Positions 1-7,059 of a DNA stretch of 64,000 nt are shown piece after piece. Within the stretch, counting starts at the first letter, position 1; every line of letters begins with the position of its first letter. Source of the stretch: Symbiobacterium thermophilum IAM 14863 (GTDB lineage Bacteria; Bacillota; Sulfobacillia; Symbiobacteriales; Symbiobacteriaceae); the NCBI RefSeq assembly GCF_000009905.1, contig NC_006177.1, forward strand, positions 124,001 to 188,000, written 5' to 3'. The notes under the pieces are model-generated. The model was given only the letters and a program-made list of their open reading frames with translations, was not told where the DNA came from and made no database searches. The translations under genes and the position numbers were made by a program.

Positions 1-24
1 GTGGTGCTCCGGAAGCTCATGTAG
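1..24 (+). CDS. C-terminal tail of a truncated gene (possibly a YeeE/YedE permease)
   Basis: Frame 1 is open from the window edge to a TAG at 22-24 and encodes VVLRKLM. The tail resembles the end of the YeeE/YedE permease encoded at 1310-2257, which finishes ELLRRFMYQYL, and a second such permease beside a TusA-like gene would be a normal arrangement. Only seven residues are visible, so this is a guess from similarity and context. Confidence 0.35.
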   Translation: MVLRKLM

Positions 25-40
25 GGTCCGAAGCGAACAG

Positions 41-70
41 GGGCCGCGGCGAAGTGCCGCGGCCCTTAGA
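41..70 (+). terminator. Hairpin terminator of the upstream gene
   Basis: A perfect 10-bp stem (41-50 with 56-65, GGGCCGCGGC and its complement) closes a 5-nt GAAGT loop and runs into a short T-containing stretch. It follows the TAG at 24 and precedes the TusA-like gene. Confidence 0.6.
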
Positions 71-130
71 TGTTTCTGTGCAAGGATTCTCGCATCTCGA
101 TACCGAACAGATCCGGCGGAGGTAGGCGGG

Positions 131-355
131 ATGGCGACTTACACCCTGAACGTGTACGGCGAGATGTGCCCGGCCCCCCTCCTGAAGGCCGAGGCGAAGC
201 TGCGCAGCATGCAGCCGGGGGACCTGCTGATCATGGAGTCGGATCACTCGTGCACGGTCCGGCTGCTCAGAGAGCACCTGCGCAAGCTGCCCTGCCGCTT
301 CCGGGTGGAGGAGGTGGCCGACGGCATCTGGCAGTTCCGCATCGAGCGGCTGTGA
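131..355 (+). CDS. TusA/SirA-family sulfur carrier protein
   Basis: This 74-residue protein has the TusA/YedF/SirA fold signature: a start-proximal CPAPLLK motif with Cys13 as the expected persulfide-carrying residue. TusA-like proteins receive sulfane sulfur and pass it to acceptors in the cytoplasm; copies next to YeeE/YedE permeases are associated with thiosulfate or sulfane-sulfur uptake rather than tRNA thiolation. The ATG is preceded by a good GGAGGTAGG ribosome site. The stop lies 4 nt from the stop of the convergent LysR gene. Family assignment is firm; the specific partner is inferred from the neighbouring permease and rhodanese. Confidence 0.85.
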   Translation: MATYTLNVYGEMCPAPLLKAEAKLRSMQPGDLLIMESDHSCTVRLLREHLRKLPCRFRVEEVADGIWQFRIERL

Positions 356-359
356 CCGC

Positions 360-1271
360 TCAGCAGAAGCCGCGCTCGGCGGGGGAGCGCAGCGTGCGCA
401 GGAGCGCCCTCTCCATGGCGCCCTTCATGCCCTGTTTCGGCACGATCAGCGTCCAGCGGCTGGTGAAGGCGATGTCCGTCAGCGGCGCGATGCGCAGGTG
501 GCCCATACGGGCCTCCGCCCGCACGCACCAGCGGCTGACCAGGGCGACGCCGTGGCCCGAGGCGACGGAGGTCTTGATGGCATCCACGCCGGTCAGCTCC
601 AGGGCGATGTTGAGGTCGCGCAGGTCGCGGCCGGCGGCCTGCCAGCCCTCCTCGACGGCCATCCGGGTGCCGGAGCCCGGCTCCCGGATGATCAGCGGCA
701 GACGGGTGAGGTCGTCGGCGGTGTAAGCCTCCTTCCCGGCGAGCGGCCCGGTGGGAGGCGTGATGAGCACCAGCTCCTCCTCGCTGATGACGCTCACCTG
801 CCAGTCATCGGGCAGAGCGGTGACGAGGGGACCCTCGACCAGGGCCAGGTCCACCAGTCCGTCCTCCAGCCGCTGGATGACATCGCACCGCTTGCCGATC
901 TGCAGTTGGATGCGGGCGTCGGGGTACTTCTGCTGGAACAGATAGACCGTGCAGGGAAGGGCGTAGCCTCCGATGGCCGAGGTGGCGCCGATCACGACCT
1001 GCTTCGGCTCGGCGGCCCGCAGGCTGGCCATCTCCGCCTGCAGGGACCGCTCCAGTTGCAGGATGCGCTGTGCATAGCGTACCAGGGTCTCCCCGGCGGG
1101 GGTGAGCTCGACCCCACGGTTGGTCCGGCGGAACAGCTGCAGCCCGTACTGCTCCTCCAGGGCGCGCAGCCGCTGGCTGACGGCCGGCTGGGAGAGGTGC
1201 AGCTCGGCCGCCGCCCGCGACATCGAGCCATGCTTGGCAACGGCACAGAAAATATCCAGCTCGTTGGTCAT
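360..1271 (-). CDS. LysR-family transcriptional regulator
   Basis: The 303-residue protein has an N-terminal winged helix-turn-helix (about residues 3-62, with SRAAAELHLSQPAVSQRLRAL as recognition region, then LFRRTNRGVELTPAG) and a C-terminal LysR substrate-binding domain of normal length. LysR proteins usually sense a small metabolite and control a divergent gene. Its start is about 38 bp from the divergent YeeE/YedE permease, so autoregulation and control of that permease, perhaps in response to a sulfur compound as CysB/CysL do, is the natural inference. The start has an AGGAGGGG ribosome site. Confidence 0.88.
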   Translation of the reverse strand: MTNELDIFCAVAKHGSMSRAAAELHLSQPAVSQRLRALEEQYGLQLFRRTNRGVELTPAGETLVRYAQRILQLERSLQAEMASLRAAEPKQVVIGATSAIGGYALPCTVYLFQQKYPDARIQLQIGKRCDVIQRLEDGLVDLALVEGPLVTALPDDWQVSVISEEELVLITPPTGPLAGKEAYTADDLTRLPLIIREPGSGTRMAVEEGWQAAGRDLRDLNIALELTGVDAIKTSVASGHGVALVSRWCVRAEARMGHLRIAPLTDIAFTSRWTLIVPKQGMKGAMERALLRTLRSPAERGFC

Positions 1272-1309
1272 GGAGTATCCCCTCCTACGGGCCTGCGGGA
1301 GGTTGCCGA

Positions 1310-2257
1310 ATGACGACGCAGCATATCCTCGGCTGGCTGCTCATCGCCGGGGTCCTGTCCGGCTTCGTGTTTCAGCGCTCGCGGCTCTGCTTCGTGAGCG
1401 CGCTGCGGGACTTGTTCCTCTTCCGGGCGCTGCGCATGACGCGGGCCATGTTGCTGCTCTTCCTGCTGACGGTGACCGGCGGAGCCACCCTCCAGGCGGT
1501 ACGCGGGGTCTTGGTGGAGGGCTTTCCCGGGCCGACGCCCGCCGGCGCCCTGGCGGGCGGGGCGATCTTCGCCGTGGGGATGGTCCTGGCGGGGAGCTGC
1601 ATCGCGGGTGCCTTCTGGCGGCTCGGTGAGGGGCAGTTGTCGCAGCTCGCCGTCCTGGCGGGGGTGCTGGCGGGCACCTGGCTGTACGTGAACCTGCCGT
1701 TTCTGACGACCGTGACGGTCCAGGAGACCTTCAACGCCTGGATCGCCGTGGGCCTGCTGCTCCTCGGGCTGATGGCCGTGGCGGCCTGGGAACGGCGCCA
1801 GCCCCGCGTCGGAGAGGAGCTCCCCGGTGCGCGCCGGCTCAGCTGGGTACGGGCGCCGTGGGCGCCGGAGCTGGGGGCGGTGGTTATGGCCGTGCTTCTG
1901 GTGACCTTCATGGCCCTCACCGGAACGGGCTGGGGGGTGAGCCGGGCTTTCCTGCTCACCGACCTTTCCGCCGCGGCCTACGCCGGGGGCCTTCTGATCG
2001 GCGGCTTCCTCGGCGCCCGGCTCGGCCGTGAGTTCCGGGTGCGGGGCCCGGGCGGCAGGGCTCCCACGGTCATCCGCCTCCTCGGCGGTGTGCTGATGGG
2101 CTACGGCGCCCGTGTGGGCTGGGGATGCACCATCGGCGCGGTGATGACCGGGATGGTCAACCTCTCGCTCCACCCGTGGTACTGGATGCTGGGCGCCATG
2201 CTCGGCGCCTGGGTGGGTGCGGAGCTGTTGCGACGATTCATGTATCAGTACTTGTAA
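1310..2257 (+). CDS. YeeE/YedE-family sulfur-compound permease (thiosulfate transporter type)
   Basis: This 315-residue integral membrane protein has about nine hydrophobic segments. It shows the paired conserved motifs of the YeeE/YedE (TsuA) family: GSCIAGAFWRLGEG around Cys97 and GWGCTIGAVMTG near the C terminus. In characterised members such cysteines relay thiosulfate through the membrane. It lies divergent from a LysR regulator and close to TusA and rhodanese genes, which supports import of thiosulfate or another sulfane-sulfur compound. The ATG follows GGGAGG. Family is confident; substrate is inferred. Confidence 0.85.
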   Translation: MTTQHILGWLLIAGVLSGFVFQRSRLCFVSALRDLFLFRALRMTRAMLLLFLLTVTGGATLQAVRGVLVEGFPGPTPAGALAGGAIFAVGMVLAGSCIAGAFWRLGEGQLSQLAVLAGVLAGTWLYVNLPFLTTVTVQETFNAWIAVGLLLLGLMAVAAWERRQPRVGEELPGARRLSWVRAPWAPELGAVVMAVLLVTFMALTGTGWGVSRAFLLTDLSAAAYAGGLLIGGFLGARLGREFRVRGPGGRAPTVIRLLGGVLMGYGARVGWGCTIGAVMTGMVNLSLHPWYWMLGAMLGAWVGAELLRRFMYQYL

Positions 2258-2274
2258 TTGTACCTGCCGAAACC

Positions 2275-2300
2275 GCCGGGGGTATCCCCCGGCCTTGTCA
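2275..2300 (+). terminator. Hairpin terminator after the permease
   Basis: GCCGGGGG (2275-2282) pairs perfectly with CCCCCGGC (2286-2293) across a TAT loop, followed by CTTGTCATTT. It lies 17 bp after the permease stop. A second GC-rich stem around 2311-2340 followed by CTTCTTTT may act with it. Confidence 0.65.
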
Positions 2301-2357
2301 TTTGTGGGTCGCTCCGCGTCGCCCTTTGGGCGGGGAGCGGCTCCTTCTTTTCACCCA

Positions 2358-2379
2358 GGTATAAGGAATGGCTTATACC
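2358..2379 (+). promoter_or_regulatory. Perfect 8-bp inverted repeat, operator-like
   Basis: GGTATAAG (2358-2365) and CTTATACC (2372-2379) form a perfect inverted repeat around GAATGG. It is AT-richer than its surroundings and sits about 200 bp upstream of the rhodanese/molybdoenzyme genes in a 319-bp gene-free stretch (2258-2576). No T-run follows, so it looks more like a protein-binding site than a terminator. The binding protein is unknown. Confidence 0.45.
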
Positions 2380-2433
2380 GATAAAACCTTCAAATGGCCG
2401 TGGCTCTAGGCGTTCCGGGCTTTCCATGCTATT

Positions 2434-2451
2434 TTGTGAGTGAGAGCACAA
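2434..2451 (+). promoter_or_regulatory. CRP/FNR-family-like site
   Basis: TTGTGA-N6-GCACAA is a near-symmetric site matching the CRP-type pattern TGTGA-N6-TCACA in all but one position. It lies about 125 bp upstream of the rhodanese start. A CRP/FNR superfamily regulator would suit a respiratory operon, but this is sequence resemblance only. Confidence 0.4.
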
Positions 2452-2576
2452 GGCTGCTCGGTTCGGGGGAGTGGGGGCACCGGGTGAGCGCACTCGGCAG
2501 AGCGGCTGCGCGCAGACGTGCTTTGTGACGATCGTCAGGTGCCGTTGAGTTCGAAGTGAGCGAAGGAGGTCATCGT

Positions 2577-3110
2577 ATGGCGAACCTGAAGCGTCGCACA
2601 GCCCTTTCCCTGGCCCTGGTCTTCGCCCTGGCGGCCCTGGCGGCCTGCGGCGGCAGCGCACAGCAGCCGGTCGCCACGAACCAGGCCGCCGCGGCTCCGA
2701 CCCAGGAGTGCCCGCCGTGTCCGGAGCCGGAGCCCTGTGATGAAGAGGCGATCCTGCTGGAGGCGGCCCAGGATTACTTCAACAACATGGCCAGCCACCG
2801 GAACATGATCGACGCGGCCGAAGTGAAGGAGAAGCTGGAGGCCGGCGACGACTCCATCTTCCTCCTGGACATCCGGGCTGACGCCGACTTCGCTGCCGGC
2901 CACGTGGAGGGCTCTGTGAACATCCCGTTCGCAGCCCTGGGCATGAACTTCGACAAGCTGCCCACCGACAAGCTGATCGTCGTCAACTGCTACTCCGGCC
3001 AGCAGTCCGGCCAGGCGGCCGCGGTGCTCCGGATGGCGGGGTACAACGCCATGTCGCTGAAGGGCGGCTTCCCGAACTACGAGAAGGCCGAGCTGCCCAT
3101 CGTCCAGTAG
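2577..3110 (+). CDS. Rhodanese-domain lipoprotein
   Basis: The 177-residue protein starts at the ATG with AGGAGG seven bases upstream. A lipoprotein signal ends in LAAC with Cys24 as the lipidation site. A Cys-Pro-rich linker follows (C45, C48, C54), then a single rhodanese domain (about residues 80-177) with LDIRADADFAAGHV and an active-site loop CYSGQQSG at Cys138. Rhodaneses transfer sulfane sulfur from thiosulfate or persulfides; this one would sit on the outer face of the membrane. The molybdoenzyme genes follow about 100 bp downstream, so a role in extracellular thiosulfate or polysulfide handling is likely. The extra three-Cys linker is unusual. Confidence 0.88.
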   Translation: MANLKRRTALSLALVFALAALAACGGSAQQPVATNQAAAAPTQECPPCPEPEPCDEEAILLEAAQDYFNNMASHRNMIDAAEVKEKLEAGDDSIFLLDIRADADFAAGHVEGSVNIPFAALGMNFDKLPTDKLIVVNCYSGQQSGQAAAVLRMAGYNAMSLKGGFPNYEKAELPIVQ

Positions 3111-3216
3111 CGGCCGGGTGCGGCGCGGTGAATGGTTGCAGGACAGCGATGGGAGCTGGGGGGGGCTCCGCCGATGCGGCGGGCCCCCTCTTGTCCACAG
3201 CACGGGAGGTGAGGGC

Positions 3217-5424
3217 ATGGCGGAGCTCAGCCGCAGGGATTTTCTGAAGCTGGGCGGCGTCGCCGCCGGCGCGCTGGCGGTGGGACTTCCTCAGCGCCCG
3301 GCGCGCGCGGCGCAGGCGGACGTCCGCAAGGTACCGACCCTGTGTGAGATGTGCACCAGCCGCTGCGGCGTGTTCGCGGTGGTGGAGAACGGCCGGGTGA
3401 CCCGCATCGAGGGCAACCCCGCTCACCCGGTTAACCTGGGGCGGCCCTGTGCGCGTGGCAACGCAGGGGCGTCGGCCCTGTACGACCCCGATCGGTTGAA
3501 GGAGCCCATGAAGCGGGGGGAGGACGGCAAGCTTTACCCCATCACGTGGGAACAGGCTGTTGAGGAGATCGGCGCCAAGCTGAACGAGATCCGGAAAAGG
3601 CACGGCCCGGAGGCACTGGTGTTCGCCGAGTACAACAACCTCAACTCAACGCTCACCAAACGGTGGACCGAGGCGTTCGGGTCGCCCAACCACGTCGGCC
3701 ACGCGGCCAACTGCTTCGCGAACCGGAACGTGGGCTACTCGGCGGTGTTCGGGGCGCTGCCCTCGGTGGACTACGAGAACGTCAAGTTCTACCTGAGCCC
3801 CGGCCGGAATCTGCTTGGCGGCATCAAGGTCTCGGAGGTAGCGGCGCTGGCGAAGGCGAAGGCCAACGGCGCCCGGATCGTCGTGCTGGATCCCCGGCAC
3901 TCGGAGCTGGCCGGCTGGGGCGAGTGGATCCCCATCAAGTCAGCGGGCGACCTCGCCTTTCTGCTGGCCGTCGCCAACGTGCTCATCACCGAGGGGATCT
4001 ACAACAAGGCGTGGGTGGAGGCCCACTGCAACGGGTTTGAACAGCTCGCCGAGGGGATCCGGGAGTACACGCCGGAGTGGCAGGAGCAGCACACCGACAT
4101 CCCGGCCGAGAAAGTGCGGCAGCTGGCCCGGGAAATGGCGGCGGCCGCGCCTGCAACGGTGGTGGACCCCGGCTGGCACGGCGGCAACGGCATGTACTGG
4201 AACGGCTACGAGGCCGCCCGGGCCGGAGCCATCGTGAACGCGCTGCTGGGCAACCTGGGCGCCAAAGGTGGGCTGAAACTCTCGCCCAAGGTCGCGCTGG
4301 GGACCATTGACAACCCGCCGGAGGGCGCGGTGCTCGAAGCGGCCGGCGGCGGCTGAGCGGCCACGGGTACCTCTGCAGGTGCAGAGGTTTGGACGCCGTA
4401 CCCGAAGCCGACCGCGGTGCGGTTCGACGGCATGGGTACGAAGTATCCGCTCAGCCTGGGCTCGATCCAGGCGATCCCCCTGGTCGTCGAGTCGGGCAAG
4501 CCCTATCCGCTGAAGGCCGCGATCTTCTTCCGGGTCAACCCGGTGAAGTCGTCGGGCGACCAGCGCCGCTGGATCGAGGCCCTGAAGAGGCTGGACCTGG
4601 TGGTCGCCATCGACACGCAGATGTCCGAGACCGCCATGCTGGCGCACTACGTGCTGCCCGAGCACCACTACCTGGAGCGGATGGACGCCATCTCGGTCGT
4701 GGGCGACACGGTCTCCATCCGCCAGCCGGTCGTGGAGCCGATGTACAACACCCGGTCCTGCCTGGAGATCCTGCAGGGCCTGGCGAAGGTCGTGGGCATC
4801 GAGCAGTACTTCAACTTCACGATGGAGCAGTGGAATAACGCGCTGCTGGGCCCCACCGGCTGGACCGTGAAGCACCTGAAGGAGAAGGGGGTTATCAAGG
4901 TCTCGGCGACGCCGCCGGACTACAGCAAGCTCCCGACTTCCTCGGGCAAGGCCGAGTTGGTCCACAAGGGGTTCGCCCTCTCGGGCGGCCACGAGGTGGT
5001 CACCTGGGTACCGCCCAAGACGCAGCCCGAGGGCGACCGGCTGCGCCTCCTGCACGGCCACATGGCGGTGCACACCAACGGCTACACGCAGAACGTGCCG
5101 GCGCTGTACGCCCGCATGCCGGAGAACGACCTGTGGATTCACCCGACGGCGGCCGCCGCCCGGGGCATCCAGGACGGCGACCTGGTGGAGGTGGCCAACG
5201 AGTACGGGGTGCAGCGGATTCGGGCCCGGGTGACCGAGGGGATCCGTCCGGACTGCGTCTGGATGTGCCACGGCTTCGGCACGATGGCTCCCGAGCAACG
5301 GCTCGCCTACGGCAAGGGCGCAGCCGACGGCTGGTTCTACCCGATCCTGGTAACGCCGGTCTCCGCCGCGCTGGGGCAGGGCGACGCCACGGTGACGGTG
5401 CGGAAGGTGGGTGAGAAGGTATGA
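3217..5424 (+). CDS. Tat-exported molybdopterin oxidoreductase, catalytic subunit, with in-frame TGA
   Basis: Read through one TGA (codon 380, 4354-4356), this is a 735-residue enzyme, normal for the PhsA/PsrA branch of the DMSO reductase family. The start follows GGGAGGTGAGGGC. A twin-arginine signal (SRRDFLKLG) is followed by a 4Fe-4S site CX2CX3CX27C (C43, C46, C50, C78). Cys166 in NCFANRNVGY occupies the expected Mo-ligand position. The part after the TGA carries the C-terminal molybdopterin-dinucleotide domain. Both halves are in the same frame with no other stop. The TGA falls in an Ala/Gly-rich loop (EAAGGG then AATGTSAG). It could be selenocysteine, a nonsense mutation or a sequencing error. 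Linked 4Fe-4S and cytochrome b genes and nearby sulfur genes suggest thiosulfate or polysulfide reduction; formate dehydrogenase is an alternative. Confidence 0.8.
4369..4388 (+). other. Stem-loop just downstream of the in-frame TGA (possible SECIS-like element)
   Basis: CCTCTGC (4370-4376) pairs with GCAGAGG (4381-4387), extended by an A-T pair, around the loop AGGT. The loop begins 21 nt after the TGA, within the usual bacterial SECIS distance, and contains the GG expected in the apical loop. GC-rich DNA forms hairpins easily and the UGA is not at the Mo-ligand position, so this is suggestive only. Confidence 0.35.
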
Positions 5425-6134
5425 CCCGCTACGCCTACTTCGTGGACCTCTCCCTCTGCGCCGGGTGCGAGGCCTGCACGGTGGCGTGTCAGGCGCTGAA
5501 CGGGCTGGACTGGAACATCCGCTATACCAAGGTGGACCGGATGGTGGTGGGCACCTACCCGAACGTGAAATCCAGCTTCGTCACCACCCAGTGCCTGCAC
5601 TGCGACGATCCGCCCTGCGCGGCGGTCTGCCCCACCGGCGCGACGTACAAGACCGCCGACGGGCCGGTGAAGATCGACGACGAGAACTGTATCGGCTGCC
5701 AGTACTGCATGACGGCCTGCCCTTACGAGGCCAGGACGTACGATGCGGCTGCGGACGTGGTGCGGAAGTGCTCGTTCTGCCACGACCGGCTCGGGGCGGG
5801 CGAGCGGCCCGCCTGCGAGCAGACCTGCCTGACCGGCGCCCGCATGGTCGGTGACCTGGACGATCCTACCGACCCGATCCACCAGCAGATCTCGGCCCCG
5901 GACGTGATCCACATCGAGGGCACCAGCTTCTACTACCGGCTGCCGGAGCACCTGGACCGGGCCGCGCTCCCGGCCGACTTCAAGCCCTCGGTCGCGACGT
6001 TCGCCTGGCAGTCGATCGTCCAGCCCGTGGGCCAGATCCTGATGGGCTCCACGGTCGCCGCGCTGCTGCTGAGTCTGGCGGTCAACGCCTTCCGGAACCG
6101 CGGAAAGGAGGGTGCACAGGATGGCAACGGTTAA
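5421..6134 (+). CDS. 4Fe-4S electron-transfer subunit with C-terminal membrane anchor
   Basis: The 237-residue protein contains four Cys clusters of the PsrB/PhsB/FdhB type: CAGCEACTVAC, CLHCDDPPCAAVC, CIGCQYCMTAC, and the pair CSFC...CEQTC. This predicts four [4Fe-4S] clusters. A hydrophobic segment near residues 205-225 (ILMGSTVAALLLSLAV) anchors it to the membrane, as in formate dehydrogenase beta subunits. Its ATG overlaps the stop of the catalytic subunit by 4 nt, so the two are translationally coupled. It carries electrons between the cytochrome b and the Mo site. No signal peptide is present, consistent with co-export through the Tat signal of the partner. Confidence 0.9.
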   Translation: MTRYAYFVDLSLCAGCEACTVACQALNGLDWNIRYTKVDRMVVGTYPNVKSSFVTTQCLHCDDPPCAAVCPTGATYKTADGPVKIDDENCIGCQYCMTACPYEARTYDAAADVVRKCSFCHDRLGAGERPACEQTCLTGARMVGDLDDPTDPIHQQISAPDVIHIEGTSFYYRLPEHLDRAALPADFKPSVATFAWQSIVQPVGQILMGSTVAALLLSLAVNAFRNRGKEGAQDGNG

Positions 6135-6816
6135 GGCGAGCGCACGTGAAGCCCCGGGGGAGCAGACGGCGATCAAGGACGGGAAGGTGTACCGGTTCGG
6201 CCTGGCCTCCCGCCTGGCCCACTGGAACCACGCCCTCACGTTCCTCCTGCTGCTCTTCACCGGCCTCGGGCTCGTCGTCCGCGGCATTTCGGGCCTGGCG
6301 GGCGCCGAGACGCTGCGCCTGTTTGGGCAGCTGCACCGGCTGGCGGCGATCCCGTTCACGGTGCTGACGATCCCCATCCTGTTGATCGGCGCCCGCCGGG
6401 CGACGGCGCGGTGGCTCCGGGAGGTGTTCCGGTTCGACCGGGACGACCTCCGGTTCTTCCCGGCCTTCGTGCGGGAGTTCTTCGGTCTGAAGGCGGAGTC
6501 GCCTCCCCAGGGCAAGTTCAACGCCGGCGAGAAGGTCAACTCCATCCTGCAGATCGTCGGCTGGCCGACGATGGCCGTCACGGGCTGGATGCTGGTGTAC
6601 AAGACGTCGTTCCCGCCGGCGCTCATGCAGTGGGTGATCCTGATCCACTCCGGCATGGCGATGCTGCTGGGATGCGCCGTTCTCGGGCACATCTACCTGG
6701 CCACGCTGATGCCTGGCTTCCGGGAGGGGCTGTCGGGCATGCTCTCGGGCTGGGTGCCGGCGAAGTGGGCGAAGGATCATTATCGGAAGTGGTACCGGGA
6801 GATCACCGGCGAGTGA
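6121..6816 (+). CDS. Cytochrome b membrane subunit (FdnI/PhsC type)
   Basis: This is a 231-residue protein with four transmembrane segments and heme-ligand histidines in RLAHWNHALTF, GQLHRLAA and HSGMAMLLGCAVLGHIY. The GKFNAGEKVN segment is typical of formate-dehydrogenase gamma subunits. It would exchange electrons with menaquinone and anchor the complex. The ATG at 6121 follows AAAGGAGGG and overlaps the end of the 4Fe-4S gene, completing a three-gene operon. The type of b subunit does not by itself separate formate dehydrogenase from thiosulfate reductase. Confidence 0.88.
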   Translation: MATVKASAREAPGEQTAIKDGKVYRFGLASRLAHWNHALTFLLLLFTGLGLVVRGISGLAGAETLRLFGQLHRLAAIPFTVLTIPILLIGARRATARWLREVFRFDRDDLRFFPAFVREFFGLKAESPPQGKFNAGEKVNSILQIVGWPTMAVTGWMLVYKTSFPPALMQWVILIHSGMAMLLGCAVLGHIYLATLMPGFREGLSGMLSGWVPAKWAKDHYRKWYREITGE

Positions 6817-6830
6817 TGGGGTGTGTGCGC

Positions 6831-6866
6831 AGCCCGGGCGGAGAAGTGCCGCCCGGGCTGTTTATT
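6831..6866 (+). terminator. Terminator of the molybdoenzyme operon
   Basis: An 11-bp perfect stem (6831-6841 with 6849-6859, AGCCCGGGCGG and complement) closes a 7-nt loop and is followed by GTTTATT. It lies 15 bp after the cytochrome b stop. Confidence 0.8.
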
Positions 6867-7059
6867 GGCGTGGGGTGAGGGAGGCGGGGACCACCGGGTC
6901 CCAGCGGTGAACGCAGCAATCCCGGCGGTCATCGGACCGCAGGGGGCAAGCGGGGAGTCGCGGGCTCGCGTGGGCACCGCAGTGACGTCGCCCGGGGCGG
7001 TCTCCGACCGGGGGCCGCAGGACGGGTGGGGGGCGGGGGACTTCCGGGCAGGTGATGGA

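Noticed and set aside
4417-5424. The second half of the molybdoenzyme as an independent gene starting at GTG 4417
   Set aside because: It lacks a ribosome site, begins in mid-domain and is in frame with the first half, so it is one gene interrupted by a TGA.
5337-6692. 451-codon antisense frame over the 4Fe-4S and cytochrome b genes
   Set aside because: It is a shadow of two well-supported sense genes.
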